From: an uncultured Ruminococcus sp.
Lineage (GTDB): Bacteria > Bacillota > Clostridia > Oscillospirales > CAG-272
Assembly (NCBI GenBank): GCA_902778205.1
Contig: CACYWX010000006.1
Location: 1-45,123, forward strand
DNA length: 45,123 nucleotides
Direction: 5' to 3'
In this document: piece by piece, positions 26,306 through 34,543 of the stretch
Layout of the letters: every line of letters begins with the position of its first letter
Numbering within the stretch: position 1 is the first letter of the stretch
The notes under the pieces: generated by a model
Told to the model about the DNA's origin: nothing
Database searches by the model: none
The model's input: the letters and a program-made list of their open reading frames with translations, nothing else
Program-made: the position numbers and the translations under genes

Positions 26306-26315
26306 GGGGCGGGAC

Positions 26316-27161
26316 TCAGTCCGCGGCGCATCCGGCCAGGGCGGCTCCCATGACCGTGCCGAAGGCGGAATGGGTCGGGATGATGAAATTCATGTCGAAC
26401 ATGACGTTCAGGGTGCTGAATATGGATTCCGCCTGAGGCACCCGGGACAGGTTTCCGGTCAGCACCACGTCCCGGACCCCGTGGTTCCGGGCGGCGAAGA
26501 TGGACACCATGCCGATGGTCTCGAACACCATGTTGATGATGCCGAGGGCGATGTCCGCGCGGGTGGCCAGATCGCTGACCTGCCCGAAGTTGGAGGCGGT
26601 CATGATGTCGGAGAAGCCCGGTACGATGTCGGTCTTGGTGATGTCCTTGATTTTCAGGTCCACCCGGTCCAGATTGCCGTCCTTCGCCAGCTCGGCGATG
26701 TGCTCCACGTTGTCCATGTTCAGCATTTTCTTGGACAGGCCCACCAGAGTGCCGCCGCCCACGCCCGTGCCGCCCAGATATTGCGGTTCCGCGCCTGCCT
26801 CGGCATAGACCAGGGCCGTGCCAGTGCCGCAGGAGGCGATGACCGCCCGCTCCAGACCGGAGAGGTAGAGGCCCCCCAGCCCGATGGACTTGAATTCGGC
26901 GATGGCCTCGCAGGGAAGGCCGTAGATGGGCTTGGAGAGATAGGACGAGCCCGCGCCGGTGACCATGACCTTCTTCACGTCGGAAAGCTCCAGGCCGTTT
27001 TTGTCCAGGAACTTGCCGAAGGCTCCGTAAATGGAGGTGATCGGGTCGGCGGCGCGGACGAAGATGGGTTCGATGAGACGGTTTCCGTCGTCGGCGGCGA
27101 AGCCCACGATTTTGGTGGTGCTCCCGCCGATGTCGATTCCGATGATGGTGCTCTCTGCCAT
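26316..27161 (-). CDS. coaW: Type II pantothenate kinase
   Basis: 281 residues of the ASKHA fold. The phosphate 1 loop is IGIDIGGSTTKIV at the N-terminus; 'VMVTGAGSSYLSKPIYG' follows near 66, and the glycine-rich 'ASCGTGTALVYAE' and 'LGGTGVGGGTLVGLSKKML' near 110-145 bind ATP. 'VVLTGNLSRVP' is the second phosphate loop region. It phosphorylates pantothenate, the first step of coenzyme A synthesis. Type II enzymes are typical of Firmicutes and are insensitive to CoA feedback in Staphylococcus. The start at 27161 has GGAG upstream and a clear promoter. Confidence 0.92.
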   Translation of the reverse strand: MAESTIIGIDIGGSTTKIVGFAADDGNRLIEPIFVRAADPITSIYGAFGKFLDKNGLELSDVKKVMVTGAGSSYLSKPIYGLPCEAIAEFKSIGLGGLYLSGLERAVIASCGTGTALVYAEAGAEPQYLGGTGVGGGTLVGLSKKMLNMDNVEHIAELAKDGNLDRVDLKIKDITKTDIVPGFSDIMTASNFGQVSDLATRADIALGIINMVFETIGMVSIFAARNHGVRDVVLTGNLSRVPQAESIFSTLNVMFDMNFIIPTHSAFGTVMGAALAGCAAD

Positions 27162-27197
27162 GACAGACTGCTCCGGACTGTACAGATGATTTTTTTC

Positions 27198-27226
27198 ATT
27201 GTACCATACGGAGCGGAAAAAATCAA
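27198..27226 (-). promoter_or_regulatory. Promoter of the pantothenate kinase gene
   Basis: On the minus strand TTGATT (27226-27221), 17-bp spacer, TGG then TACAAT (27203-27198), 36 nt before the ATG. Confidence 0.8.
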
Positions 27227-27286
27227 TGAGGCGGCAGAAATATTACATTTCAACACAGGTCTATTCACGAACGGAGGATGGATGAG

Positions 27287-28243
27287 ATGAAGCTTGGCGC
27301 AGAACAGCTCCGGGCGGCGGCGGCCGGGGCGGCGGAATGCGGAGAGGAGAACGGGATCCTTCGCTTGTCCAAGGTGACGGCGGAGCAGACGGAGGCGTGG
27401 AGGCGGGCCATGGAATGGATCGTGCCGAACGCACTGGCCACCACGGGGATCCGGCTGGATTTTCACACAGACTCTCCCTTCGTGCGGATCGAAACGGCCG
27501 GAGGGGCGAAGTTCGAGATCCTGACCGACGGCTTACTGACCGCGCAGTTCCGTCCCGTTGAGGGGGACCGGATCCTTGAGTCCGCCCTGCCGGAGGGGGA
27601 GCATCGGGTGACGGTGGTGTATCCCAGCCACGGGGAGCCCGGCGTGATCCGATCCGTGGAGCTGGCGGACGGATCCTCCTTCGCGCCTCATCGGACGAAG
27701 GAAAAGCTCCTGTTCCTCGGGGACTCCATCACCCAGGGGTGGAACTCCGTCTACGACAGCCTGTCCTTCGCCTGGCAGGTCACCCTGGCCCGGGACGCCG
27801 ACAGCGTGATCCAGGGAATCGGCGGGGCGGTGTTCCTGCCGGACTCTGTGACGGACTTCGGATACCAGCCCGATACGGTGGTCGCCGCCTGGGGCACCAA
27901 CGACTTCGGCTTTTATCGCACCCTTGGGGAGCTGGAGGAGCGGGCAGAGGAGACCTTCACCCGGATCCGGACGATTTACGCCGGTGCGCGGATCCTGGCC
28001 GTCACTCCCACCTGGAGGCGGGACGAGGGGGGTGACCGGGCCATGGGATCCTTTGCCGCGTGCCGGGAGCCGGTGAAAAAGGCGGCGGAGCGGACCGGGA
28101 TCGAGGTCCTGGACGGATATGCCATGTACCCCCACCGGGACGAATTCATGGCGGACGACGTGCATCCCAACGATCTGGGCTTTTCGCAGTACGCGGCCCA
28201 TCTGACGGAAGCGCTTCGGGCAGGGAAGGAGACAATATGCTGA
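27287..28243 (+). CDS. SGNH/GDSL hydrolase, probable carbohydrate esterase
   Basis: 318 residues. Residues 1-125 form a beta-rich N-terminal domain as in CE2-type esterases. The catalytic SGNH domain begins with LLFLGDSITQG (nucleophile Ser, near 145). 'IGGAVF' carries the Gly block, 'WGTNDFGF' the Asn block, and DDVHPND near 300 gives the catalytic Asp and His. It probably removes acetyl groups from sugars; there is no signal peptide. ATG 27287 is chosen because GGAGG lies 9 nt upstream, whereas ATG 27278 is only one base from it. Its last 7 bases overlap the next gene. Confidence 0.85.
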   Translation: MKLGAEQLRAAAAGAAECGEENGILRLSKVTAEQTEAWRRAMEWIVPNALATTGIRLDFHTDSPFVRIETAGGAKFEILTDGLLTAQFRPVEGDRILESALPEGEHRVTVVYPSHGEPGVIRSVELADGSSFAPHRTKEKLLFLGDSITQGWNSVYDSLSFAWQVTLARDADSVIQGIGGAVFLPDSVTDFGYQPDTVVAAWGTNDFGFYRTLGELEERAEETFTRIRTIYAGARILAVTPTWRRDEGGDRAMGSFAACREPVKKAAERTGIEVLDGYAMYPHRDEFMADDVHPNDLGFSQYAAHLTEALRAGKETIC

Positions 28244-29097
28244 CAATACAGAACCGCGCGGAGGCCGGGGAACTGCTCCGCGCGAAGAAACTCTTCATAT
28301 TTGATATGGACGGCACCATCTATCTCGGGGGAAAGCCCTTTGATTTTGCCGTCCGGTTCATCGCAAGACTCCGGGAGAGCGGACGGCGGGTGCTGTTCTT
28401 CACCAACAACGCCTCCCACGATCCCGTGTTCTACATGGAGAAGCTGACCAGGCTGGGCTTTGCTCCCACCACGGAGGAGATCTGCACCTCCGGCAACGTG
28501 ACGGCGGCTTTTCTCACCCGGAAGCGGGCCGGAAAGCGGGTGTACCTGATGGGGACTCCCGAGCTGTGGCGGCAGTTCGAGTGGTTCGGGATCCCCATGG
28601 TGAACGGACCGGACGGGCGGCTGACGGATCCCTCCTCGCCGGAGCCGGACATCGTGGTGACCAGCTTCGACACGGGGCTGACCTACGAAAAGCTGACTCT
28701 GGCCTGCGATTTTATCCGGCACGGAGCGGAATATCTCTGCACCCATCCGGACTTCAACTGCCCCACGGAGACCGGCTTCATTCCGGACAGCGGAGCCATC
28801 GCGGCGGCTGTGACGGCCTCCACCGGCGTGACGCCCGTGTACTTCGGCAAGCCCTACCGGGAGACCGCCGAGATGATCGCGGAGATTACGGGGGAGACCA
28901 AGGACCGGATGATGATTTTCGGGGACCGGCTCTACACCGACATCGCCACCGGAAGACGGCACGGCATCTCGGCCACTCTGGTGCTGACCGGGGAGACCAC
29001 TATGGCGGACGTGGAGCGGGCGTCGGAGGCGGAGCGGCCCGATCTGCTGCTGCCGTCTCTGGCTGAGGCTGACGAGCTTTTGTTTTCAGGGAATTGA
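28237..29097 (+). CDS. HAD-IIA family phosphatase (NagD/PGP-like)
   Basis: 286 residues with all four HAD motifs: FIFDMDGTIY (motif I, with the nucleophile and acid Asp), FFTNNAS (motif II), 'YFGKPY' with the Lys (motif III) and MIFGDRLYTDI (motif IV). The C2A cap lies between motifs II and III. It hydrolyses sugar or nucleotide phosphates; the exact substrate cannot be read. ATG 28237 sits within the ATGCTGA overlap with the esterase gene, with AAGGAG upstream, so the two are translationally coupled. The pair suggests deacetylation followed by dephosphorylation of a sugar, which is an inference. Confidence 0.9.
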   Translation: MLTIQNRAEAGELLRAKKLFIFDMDGTIYLGGKPFDFAVRFIARLRESGRRVLFFTNNASHDPVFYMEKLTRLGFAPTTEEICTSGNVTAAFLTRKRAGKRVYLMGTPELWRQFEWFGIPMVNGPDGRLTDPSSPEPDIVVTSFDTGLTYEKLTLACDFIRHGAEYLCTHPDFNCPTETGFIPDSGAIAAAVTASTGVTPVYFGKPYRETAEMIAEITGETKDRMMIFGDRLYTDIATGRRHGISATLVLTGETTMADVERASEAERPDLLLPSLAEADELLFSGN

Positions 29098-29117
29098 GGA
29101 GCTTCAGCCGGGATGAA

Positions 29118-29139
29118 CCGGAGGAGCTTTTTCCTCCGG
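29118..29139. other. Hairpin between convergent HAD and spoIIP genes
   Basis: CCGGAGGA (29118-29125) and TCCTCCGG (29132-29139) form a perfect 8-bp stem with a 6-nt loop. No T-run follows. The 11-bp repeat AGCTTCAGCCG flanks it at 29100-29110 and 29149-29159. Confidence 0.45.
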
Positions 29140-29152
29140 GACCCGAACAGCT

Positions 29153-30517
29153 TCAGCCGTCTCCCCGGATCTCTCCGATCAGGGCGTCGGCCAGTAGATC
29201 CACGGCGGCCTCGGCCTCGTCCAGGGTACATCCCGCCGCTCCCGCCTCGATGAGCAGGGATCCCTTCGTGTACTGCTCATTGAAGGATGCAGAGCGCAGA
29301 TTCACGTCCCGCATGAGCGTGGGATAACGGGAAGAGAGGGCGGTCTGAAGCCTCAGGGCCAGGGCGAGATTGTCCCTCCAATCCGGATGCTCCGCGCCCG
29401 CCTCGTCGGTACCGACTACAAACATGAGCTGGGCGGTTCTCCTGCCGTTCACCTCCGTGACGGGGGCGTAGACCGTGCCGTCCGGAAAGGTCATGGAATC
29501 CCGGTGAAGGTCCAGTATGTAGGAGATCGACGGGGCCAGCTCCAGCGCGTCCCGGATGGCCCGGGCGGCGTTGTAGTAGGACAGGTTGAAGTCCGGCTCG
29601 TCGAAGAGCTCCGTCAGATGGAGCGCCGGAATGTCCGCCTCCCGGAGCCTGTCCGCCAGCCTCTCCCCCAAAGATACCACGGACAGGCCGGGATCCCGGC
29701 TCCTCCAGCCCTCGTCGGCGCACTCCGCGAAGGCCTCGGTGCCGTGGGTGTGCAGGATCAGCACCACGGGAGCCTCCGGGCCGAAGGTCTCCCGCAGAAC
29801 GGCAAGAGGCGGCACGGCCCGGGAACGCTCCAGCAGATCGGCGGGATCCGGCTCGTATCCGGTTTCGTTGGTGAAGCGGATCGGGTGAGGAATGACTCCG
29901 CCGTCCGCGTTTCCGCTCTCCTCATCCGCCGGCCCGTCGGGATCCTCCTCTCCGACGGGCTCCGGGACCGATTCCGCAGCCTCCGGAGACTGTTCCTCGG
30001 AATCTGCCTTCTCCGGACCCGCCGGGACAAGTAATGCGGGATCGGGGAGAGGAAGAGAGGCGGAATCCGGTGACGTCCTGTCCGACGGGTTGTCCGGGGA
30101 GGAAAGGGCGGCGGCGATGCGGTCCGCGCCTCCGAGAAAGGTTCCCGCCAGCGTCCGGACGATCCGCTCCCGGCTGAGGTCCGCCGAGCGGAGAAGGGAG
30201 ACCGCGGACAGCGCGAACACCAGGGCGGCCATCCCGGCCATGGCCCAGGGGAGCGCGATGCGGAGCCAGGTCAGGGACGGATGGATGCGGGAGGATGGCG
30301 GCGCGTCGGGCTCCGGATCCGTCGGCACGGTCTCTTCCGCGGCAGGCTCCGGCGAAAGAGCGCCCTCCGGTACGGGGGCTTCGTCGGGCACCGTGTCCCG
30401 GGAAGGCGTGTCCGCGGGCTCCGGTACGGCGGGATCCTCTCCCGGTTCGGATGGGACCGTTTCCGGCTCCGGTCCGGGAAGGAGGGCGGCTGGGACGTTC
30501 GGTTCCGGTTCGGTCAT
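29153..30517 (-). CDS. spoIIP: Stage II sporulation protein P
   Basis: 454 residues. A Pro/Glu-rich cytoplasmic tail (about 1-80) precedes one membrane helix ('LPWAMAGMAALVFALSAVSLL', about 89-109), a variable linker and then the SpoIIP amidase-endopeptidase domain. The domain shows ILHTHGTEAF with the zinc ligand region at H256/H258, 'LFDEPDFNLSYYNAARAI', DLHRDS and 'LLIEAGAAGCTLDEA'. SpoIIP works with SpoIID and SpoIIM to trim septal peptidoglycan during engulfment. The N-terminal acidic tail is longer than in Bacillus. AGGAG lies 5 nt before ATG 30517. It follows gpr by 35 nt, the same order as in Bacillus subtilis. Confidence 0.92.
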   Translation of the reverse strand: MTEPEPNVPAALLPGPEPETVPSEPGEDPAVPEPADTPSRDTVPDEAPVPEGALSPEPAAEETVPTDPEPDAPPSSRIHPSLTWLRIALPWAMAGMAALVFALSAVSLLRSADLSRERIVRTLAGTFLGGADRIAAALSSPDNPSDRTSPDSASLPLPDPALLVPAGPEKADSEEQSPEAAESVPEPVGEEDPDGPADEESGNADGGVIPHPIRFTNETGYEPDPADLLERSRAVPPLAVLRETFGPEAPVVLILHTHGTEAFAECADEGWRSRDPGLSVVSLGERLADRLREADIPALHLTELFDEPDFNLSYYNAARAIRDALELAPSISYILDLHRDSMTFPDGTVYAPVTEVNGRRTAQLMFVVGTDEAGAEHPDWRDNLALALRLQTALSSRYPTLMRDVNLRSASFNEQYTKGSLLIEAGAAGCTLDEAEAAVDLLADALIGEIRGDG

Positions 30518-30552
30518 GGCGGCTCCTGTGCATGCTTCGGTTCTGCATCAGA

Positions 30553-31404
30553 CTATGCGCCGGAGGAGGAGGGCATGAGGCCGTCCGGCATATTTCCCGT
30601 GAAGGCGGCGTTGACGGCCTGGGCGATGAGGGAGGCGTAGCAGGTCACCATGGTGTCCGTATCCGCCCGGCTCACGAACAGGGGGCCGTCTTCCTCCGCT
30701 CCCTCCGACGGGGACGCGGATCCCGGCAGCGGGGCGTTCAGGGCCGAGGCGCGGACCACGGTGGGAATGCCGACGGAGAGGACGGGGCAGGGCATGGTCC
30801 GCCGGCTGATCTCTCCGGAGGAGTGGCGCAAGGCCGAGCCCGGGATCAGTCCGCAGTCGGTGATCTGGGCCACGGTTCCGAGACGGGAGCCGCTTCTGGC
30901 GCACAGAGAATCCACCGTCACGATGAGGACCGCGGAGGAGACTCCGGCCAGGGCCCGCACCGTGTCCGCCGTGTCGATGCCCGTGTCCCGGGGAACGCCC
31001 GTCCGGACGGCGCAGACCGCGGGGATCCCAGCCTCCCGCATAGCGGGATCGGAGGCCAGCACCCGGGATACGGTCCGCGGTCCCAGGGCGTCGGCCGAGG
31101 CGTTTTCGTTCCCGACGCCGCACACCAGAAAGGGACCCTGCCGGGGGATCCCCATGCGGCGGCGGTACCGGATCAGGATAGCCGAGAGGGCCCGGACGAA
31201 CCGGCGGCGGGCTTCCGGAGGATCCAGCCAGAGGGTCCCGCAGAAGAGACTGCGGCATCCTCCCTCCTCCCCCTCCGACTCCGAGACGGAGAAGCCCTCG
31301 AGGGAAGAGGACGCCGCCGGGCCGAACCGGAGCGGACGCGCGGTCTCGAAGGCCTCTCCGGCTCCGTTTTCCCATTCGATGAAGAGGTCGCTTTCCCGGG
31401 TCAT
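30553..31404 (-). CDS. gpr: GPR germination protease
   Basis: 283 residues, somewhat shorter than the usual 320 or more. The family core is present: VCGVGNENASADALGPRTV carries the first catalytic Asp (of the ADALGP block), 'IVTVDSLCARSGSRLGTVAQ' the second, then 'ITDCGLIPGSALRH' and GIPTVV. GPR degrades small acid-soluble spore proteins when spores germinate; it is an aspartic-type protease activated by autoprocessing. The N-terminal propeptide is divergent and short, opening RESDLFIEW rather than the usual RTDLAxE. GGAGG precedes ATG 31404. It forms a two-gene operon with spoIIP. I did not find a convincing sigma-G promoter by eye. Confidence 0.88.
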   Translation of the reverse strand: MTRESDLFIEWENGAGEAFETARPLRFGPAASSSLEGFSVSESEGEEGGCRSLFCGTLWLDPPEARRRFVRALSAILIRYRRRMGIPRQGPFLVCGVGNENASADALGPRTVSRVLASDPAMREAGIPAVCAVRTGVPRDTGIDTADTVRALAGVSSAVLIVTVDSLCARSGSRLGTVAQITDCGLIPGSALRHSSGEISRRTMPCPVLSVGIPTVVRASALNAPLPGSASPSEGAEEDGPLFVSRADTDTMVTCYASLIAQAVNAAFTGNMPDGLMPSSSGA

Positions 31405-31533
31405 GAAGCCTCCTTCGGGGGAGTCCGGGCCGGGTTTCGCGCGCCGGAGAGCCCCGCTTGTGTTCTTTACCGGAAGGATACCCCGCGGATGGCAGGATCA
31501 TACGGGCAAAACGGGGAAAACTGTGTGGATACT

Positions 31534-31560
31534 GCACAAAAATTACGCTTGTAATTGTGC
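31534..31560. promoter_or_regulatory. Imperfect inverted repeat between gpr and the peptide-binding gene
   Basis: GCACAA-AAA-TTAC (31534-31546) faces GTAATTGTGC (31551-31560) over a 4-nt loop: ten paired bases plus three extra A. It lies 38 bp upstream of the -35 box of the downstream lipoprotein gene, a position suited to an operator. The rest of 31405-31698 (294 bp) holds only the promoter below and the leader. Confidence 0.4.
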
Positions 31561-31597
31561 ATGTGGATGAAACTTGACCGTTCATTCAAAGAATATG

Positions 31598-31626
31598 TTG
31601 ATTCTCCCGGAAAAAAGTGTTATAAT
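31598..31626 (+). promoter_or_regulatory. Promoter of the peptide-binding lipoprotein gene
   Basis: TTGATT (31598-31603), 17-bp spacer, extended -10 TGTTATAAT (31618-31626). Confidence 0.85.
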
Positions 31627-31698
31627 ATGGTGAGTGTAAATAACCCCGCATCAAAATGGGCGTCAGTCCGGCGCCGAAACAGGAGGAAAGACAGAATC

Positions 31699-33495
31699 AT
31701 GAAAAAGGTGTTGTCCCTGATCCTTTGCGCGGTGATGCTTGCATCCGCCCTCGCAGGATGCACCACGCTGGAAAAGACCGAGACCGGCGACTACGACAAA
31801 GGCGCTATCATCGACATGTATTTCACCACCGAGGTGTTCGATTTAGATCCTCAGCGCAGCATCATCGACGATGCCCAGCTCAAGATCATGAGCCAGATCT
31901 ATGAAGGCCTGACCAGACTTGACGAGAACGGCAAGTGGAAAAAGGCCGGCATGAAGAGCTACAAGATCGACAAGAACAAGGACGGCGAATTCGTCATTCT
32001 CGTCACCCTCAACTACAACCGCTGGAGCGACGGCCGTACCGTCCAGGCCTCCGACTACGTCTATGCCTGGAAGCGGATCCTGGAGCCGGACAACGCCTGC
32101 GAAGCCGCATCCCTTCTGTACGAAGTGAAGAACGCCCGCGCCATCAAGGAAGGCGACCGCACCGTGGACGACCTGGGCGTGGCTGCCGTCGATACCTACA
32201 CCCTCGAGATCAAGTTCGAGGAGAAGGTTGACCTGGACCAGTTCTTCGAGACCACCTCGTCCATCGCCCTGGTTCCCCTCCGCGAGGACGTCATCACCCG
32301 TTACGTGAACGACAAGACCGGCGAGGACCAGTGGGCCTGCAAGGGTACCTACATTGTCACCAACGGTCCCTTCTGCCCGAAGGAAATGGTGGGCGGCTCC
32401 GTGCTGAGACTGGAGCGCTCCTCCTACTACTACACCAACCCCGACAAGGACGAGGTTCCCGACAAGTTCGTCATCCCCTACCGCCTCCTGACCAAGTACG
32501 AGACCGGCAACGCGGAGGCCCAGCTGATGGCCCTCACCAGCGGCAACCTGTTCTACGACGGCGAGCTGCCTCTCTCAGCCCGCGCCCAGTACGCCTCCAG
32601 CGCGACCGTCAGCGACATGATGGTGACCCACACCTACGTGTTCAACACCACCAATCCCCTGTTTGAAAAGGCTGAGGTCCGCCGCGCCCTGTCCATGGCC
32701 ATCGATCGGAACCAGATCGTGAACATCGTGACCTTCGCCAAGCCCGCCACCGGCTACATCCCCTACAGAGTCTTCGACTCCACCAACGGAACCTCCTTCC
32801 GTGACGCGGGCGGCGCCCTGATTTCCTCCTCCGCCGACACCGCCGGAGCGAAGAGCCTCCTGCAGAGCGCGGGCGTGACCTCCGGGTCCTTCACCCTGAC
32901 CGTCCGCAACAACGAGGTCGACATGGCCGTGGCCGATTACGTGGCCGGCGTGTGGAACGACCTGGGCTTCAACGTCACCGTGGAAGCGGTGAAGGGCACC
33001 GTGAACGCCGAAGACAACGTCATCACCAACGACAACTTCCAGAAGCTCTACGACAACGGCAGCTTCGACGTCATCGCCATCGACATGACCATGCTGGCTC
33101 CCGACGCCTTCAACGCCCTGTCCCAGTTCGCGGTTTCCTACTCCGGCAACGGCGTGGACATGGATTCCGAGACCTACGACCTCTACGGACACATCACCGG
33201 CTATTCCAACCCCGACTACGACGCCATCATCGATCAGGCTTACGCCGAGAAGGACAGAGCCGCCAGAGCCTCCTACCTGCATCAGGCCGAGACCAAGCTC
33301 CTGGAAGACATGCCCGTGATCCCGCTGGTGTTCCTGCAGGATGCCTACATCTACACCGACGCCCTCTCCGGCATCAAGAGCGACTACTACGCCACGAGAA
33401 ACTTCAAGAAGACCCAGCTCAAGGATTACATGACCTACAAGGCCAAGACCGATACCATTGACGCCGCGGCCGCCGAATCCGAAATCGCCGGCTGA
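31699..33495 (+). CDS. oppA: Oligopeptide ABC transporter substrate-binding lipoprotein
   Basis: 598 residues. The signal peptide has the lipobox LAGC with Cys21. It is an SBP_bac_5 (cluster C) protein: 'DLDPQRSIIDDAQLKIMSQIYEGLTRLDENGKW' parts, 'TVQASDYVYAWKRILEP', 'GTYIVTNGPF', 'EVRRALSMAIDRNQIV' and 'DMPVIPLVFLQDAYIY'. It captures peptides outside the membrane for an Opp-type importer. No permease or ATPase genes are adjacent, so it is an orphan receptor or may be a pheromone or nutrient sensor. Codon use is markedly optimised, nearly all C-ending, as in the HU gene, suggesting high expression. AGGAGG precedes the ATG by 12 nt. Confidence 0.9.
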   Translation: MKKVLSLILCAVMLASALAGCTTLEKTETGDYDKGAIIDMYFTTEVFDLDPQRSIIDDAQLKIMSQIYEGLTRLDENGKWKKAGMKSYKIDKNKDGEFVILVTLNYNRWSDGRTVQASDYVYAWKRILEPDNACEAASLLYEVKNARAIKEGDRTVDDLGVAAVDTYTLEIKFEEKVDLDQFFETTSSIALVPLREDVITRYVNDKTGEDQWACKGTYIVTNGPFCPKEMVGGSVLRLERSSYYYTNPDKDEVPDKFVIPYRLLTKYETGNAEAQLMALTSGNLFYDGELPLSARAQYASSATVSDMMVTHTYVFNTTNPLFEKAEVRRALSMAIDRNQIVNIVTFAKPATGYIPYRVFDSTNGTSFRDAGGALISSSADTAGAKSLLQSAGVTSGSFTLTVRNNEVDMAVADYVAGVWNDLGFNVTVEAVKGTVNAEDNVITNDNFQKLYDNGSFDVIAIDMTMLAPDAFNALSQFAVSYSGNGVDMDSETYDLYGHITGYSNPDYDAIIDQAYAEKDRAARASYLHQAETKLLEDMPVIPLVFLQDAYIYTDALSGIKSDYYATRNFKKTQLKDYMTYKAKTDTIDAAAAESEIAG

Positions 33496-33538
33496 TCCGA
33501 AGAAGCGCCGAACGAACATCAACAGAAGACGGACTGAG

Positions 33539-33573
33539 AGAAAACGGGGAGCCTTCGACTTCCCGTTTTCGTT
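33539..33573 (+). terminator. Terminator of the peptide-binding gene
   Basis: AAAACGGGGA (33541-33550) pairs with TCCCGTTTT (33561-33569), followed by CGTTT. Confidence 0.75.
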
Positions 33574-33594
33574 TGTCCGCATTGGGAGGCTTAC

Positions 33595-34353
33595 ATGCCG
33601 GAAACTTTCCATTCCTCCGAGCAGGTACAGGTGTTCATTCTCTACCTGCTGGAGAAGATCGGCTATCCGCTGGAATACAACGATCTGGCCAGCATTGTGC
33701 TGCGGGACGGATACGTCGATTATTTCGATTTTGTCAAGAATTTTCACGATCTGCTGGAAAAGGGCCACATTCGCGCCGTTGAGACCGAGGCGTCCGAAGA
33801 TTCCGGCGAGGAGTCCGACGGGGATGCGGGAAATGAGACTCCCGCCGAACCGGAGCGCTCCGCCGCGGGACCGGAGGAGACCGGGAGTCCCGATCCGGCG
33901 GCGGAGAACGGGAAGGGCCCGGATCCCGATGACGAATCGGACGGAGACGTGAAGCTCTACGGACCGGCGGAGAAGGAGGAGACGTCCCGCGAAGAGGAAA
34001 AGCAGACCTCCTACGCGGTGACCTCCACAGGACGGATGATCGCCCGGGGGCTGTCCGACGATCTTCTGCTGGCCGCGGTCCGGGAGAAAAGCTACATCAG
34101 CGCCATGCGGCACCTATCCCTGGAGAAGCGCGGCGCGGTCTGGAACCACTCCGTGGAAAAGGATGGGGAGGGGTACGTGTTCCACTGCTCCATCCGGGAC
34201 CGGGACGGCCTGGCCTTCCATCTGGACCTGCGGGCGGATTCCTATCCGCAGGCCGAGCGGATGCGGATGAATTTCGAGGACAAGCCCGACGTGGTGTACC
34301 GCGGCATCGTGGCCATGGTGACCGGGAACGTCAATTACCTGTTTGAAAAATAG
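33595..34353 (+). CDS. DUF4364 family protein with an acidic insert
   Basis: 252 residues. The N-terminal winged-helix-like part ('VQVFILYLLEKIGYPLEYNDLASIVL...YFDFVKNFHDLLEKGHI', residues 11-60) and the C-terminal part ('YAVTSTGRMIARGL', 'AVREKSYISAMRHLSLEKRGA') match DUF4364, a family of Clostridial proteins thought to be transcription regulators. Between them lies an unusual insert of about 75 residues (62-137) made almost wholly of Glu, Asp, Pro, Ser and Gly, which the family normally lacks. GGGAGG stands 5 nt before the ATG. It shares the oppA downstream region but follows its terminator; no clear promoter is seen. Confidence 0.85.
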   Translation: MPETFHSSEQVQVFILYLLEKIGYPLEYNDLASIVLRDGYVDYFDFVKNFHDLLEKGHIRAVETEASEDSGEESDGDAGNETPAEPERSAAGPEETGSPDPAAENGKGPDPDDESDGDVKLYGPAEKEETSREEEKQTSYAVTSTGRMIARGLSDDLLLAAVREKSYISAMRHLSLEKRGAVWNHSVEKDGEGYVFHCSIRDRDGLAFHLDLRADSYPQAERMRMNFEDKPDVVYRGIVAMVTGNVNYLFEK

Positions 34354-34370
34354 AGAAGCGAATGCATGGA

Positions 34371-34395
34371 TCGGACGATAAAATCGTCGGTTTAT
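34371..34395 (+). terminator. Weak hairpin after the DUF4364 gene
   Basis: GGACGAT and ATCGTC form a 6-bp stem around AAA, followed by GGTTT. Poor T-run. Confidence 0.4.
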
Positions 34396-34480
34396 GAGGA
34401 CAGGTTGTGCAGAATGAGCGCACAGTTCAGAAAAGAGTCATAAATTCCGTAAAAAAATTAAAGAAAATTGAAACATGTAC

Positions 34481-34508
34481 TTGACAAAATCCAACAGTGT
34501 GATATAAT
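34481..34508 (+). promoter_or_regulatory. Promoter of the sigma factor gene
   Basis: TTGACA (34481-34486), 16-bp spacer, extended -10 TGATATAAT (34500-34508). Confidence 0.85.
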
Positions 34509-34543
34509 GGGAGCAGAATTCAGAAACACGAACGGAGCGGTTT

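Noticed and set aside
26277..27290. 337-codon plus-strand frame following the antisense promoter.
   Set aside because: Starts inside the promoter itself and is the shadow of coaW; no ribosome binding site.
31405..31530. A sigma-G promoter for gpr.
   Set aside because: GTATGA occurs at a suitable distance upstream on the minus strand, but no matching -10 (CATnnTA) stands 15-16 bp away.
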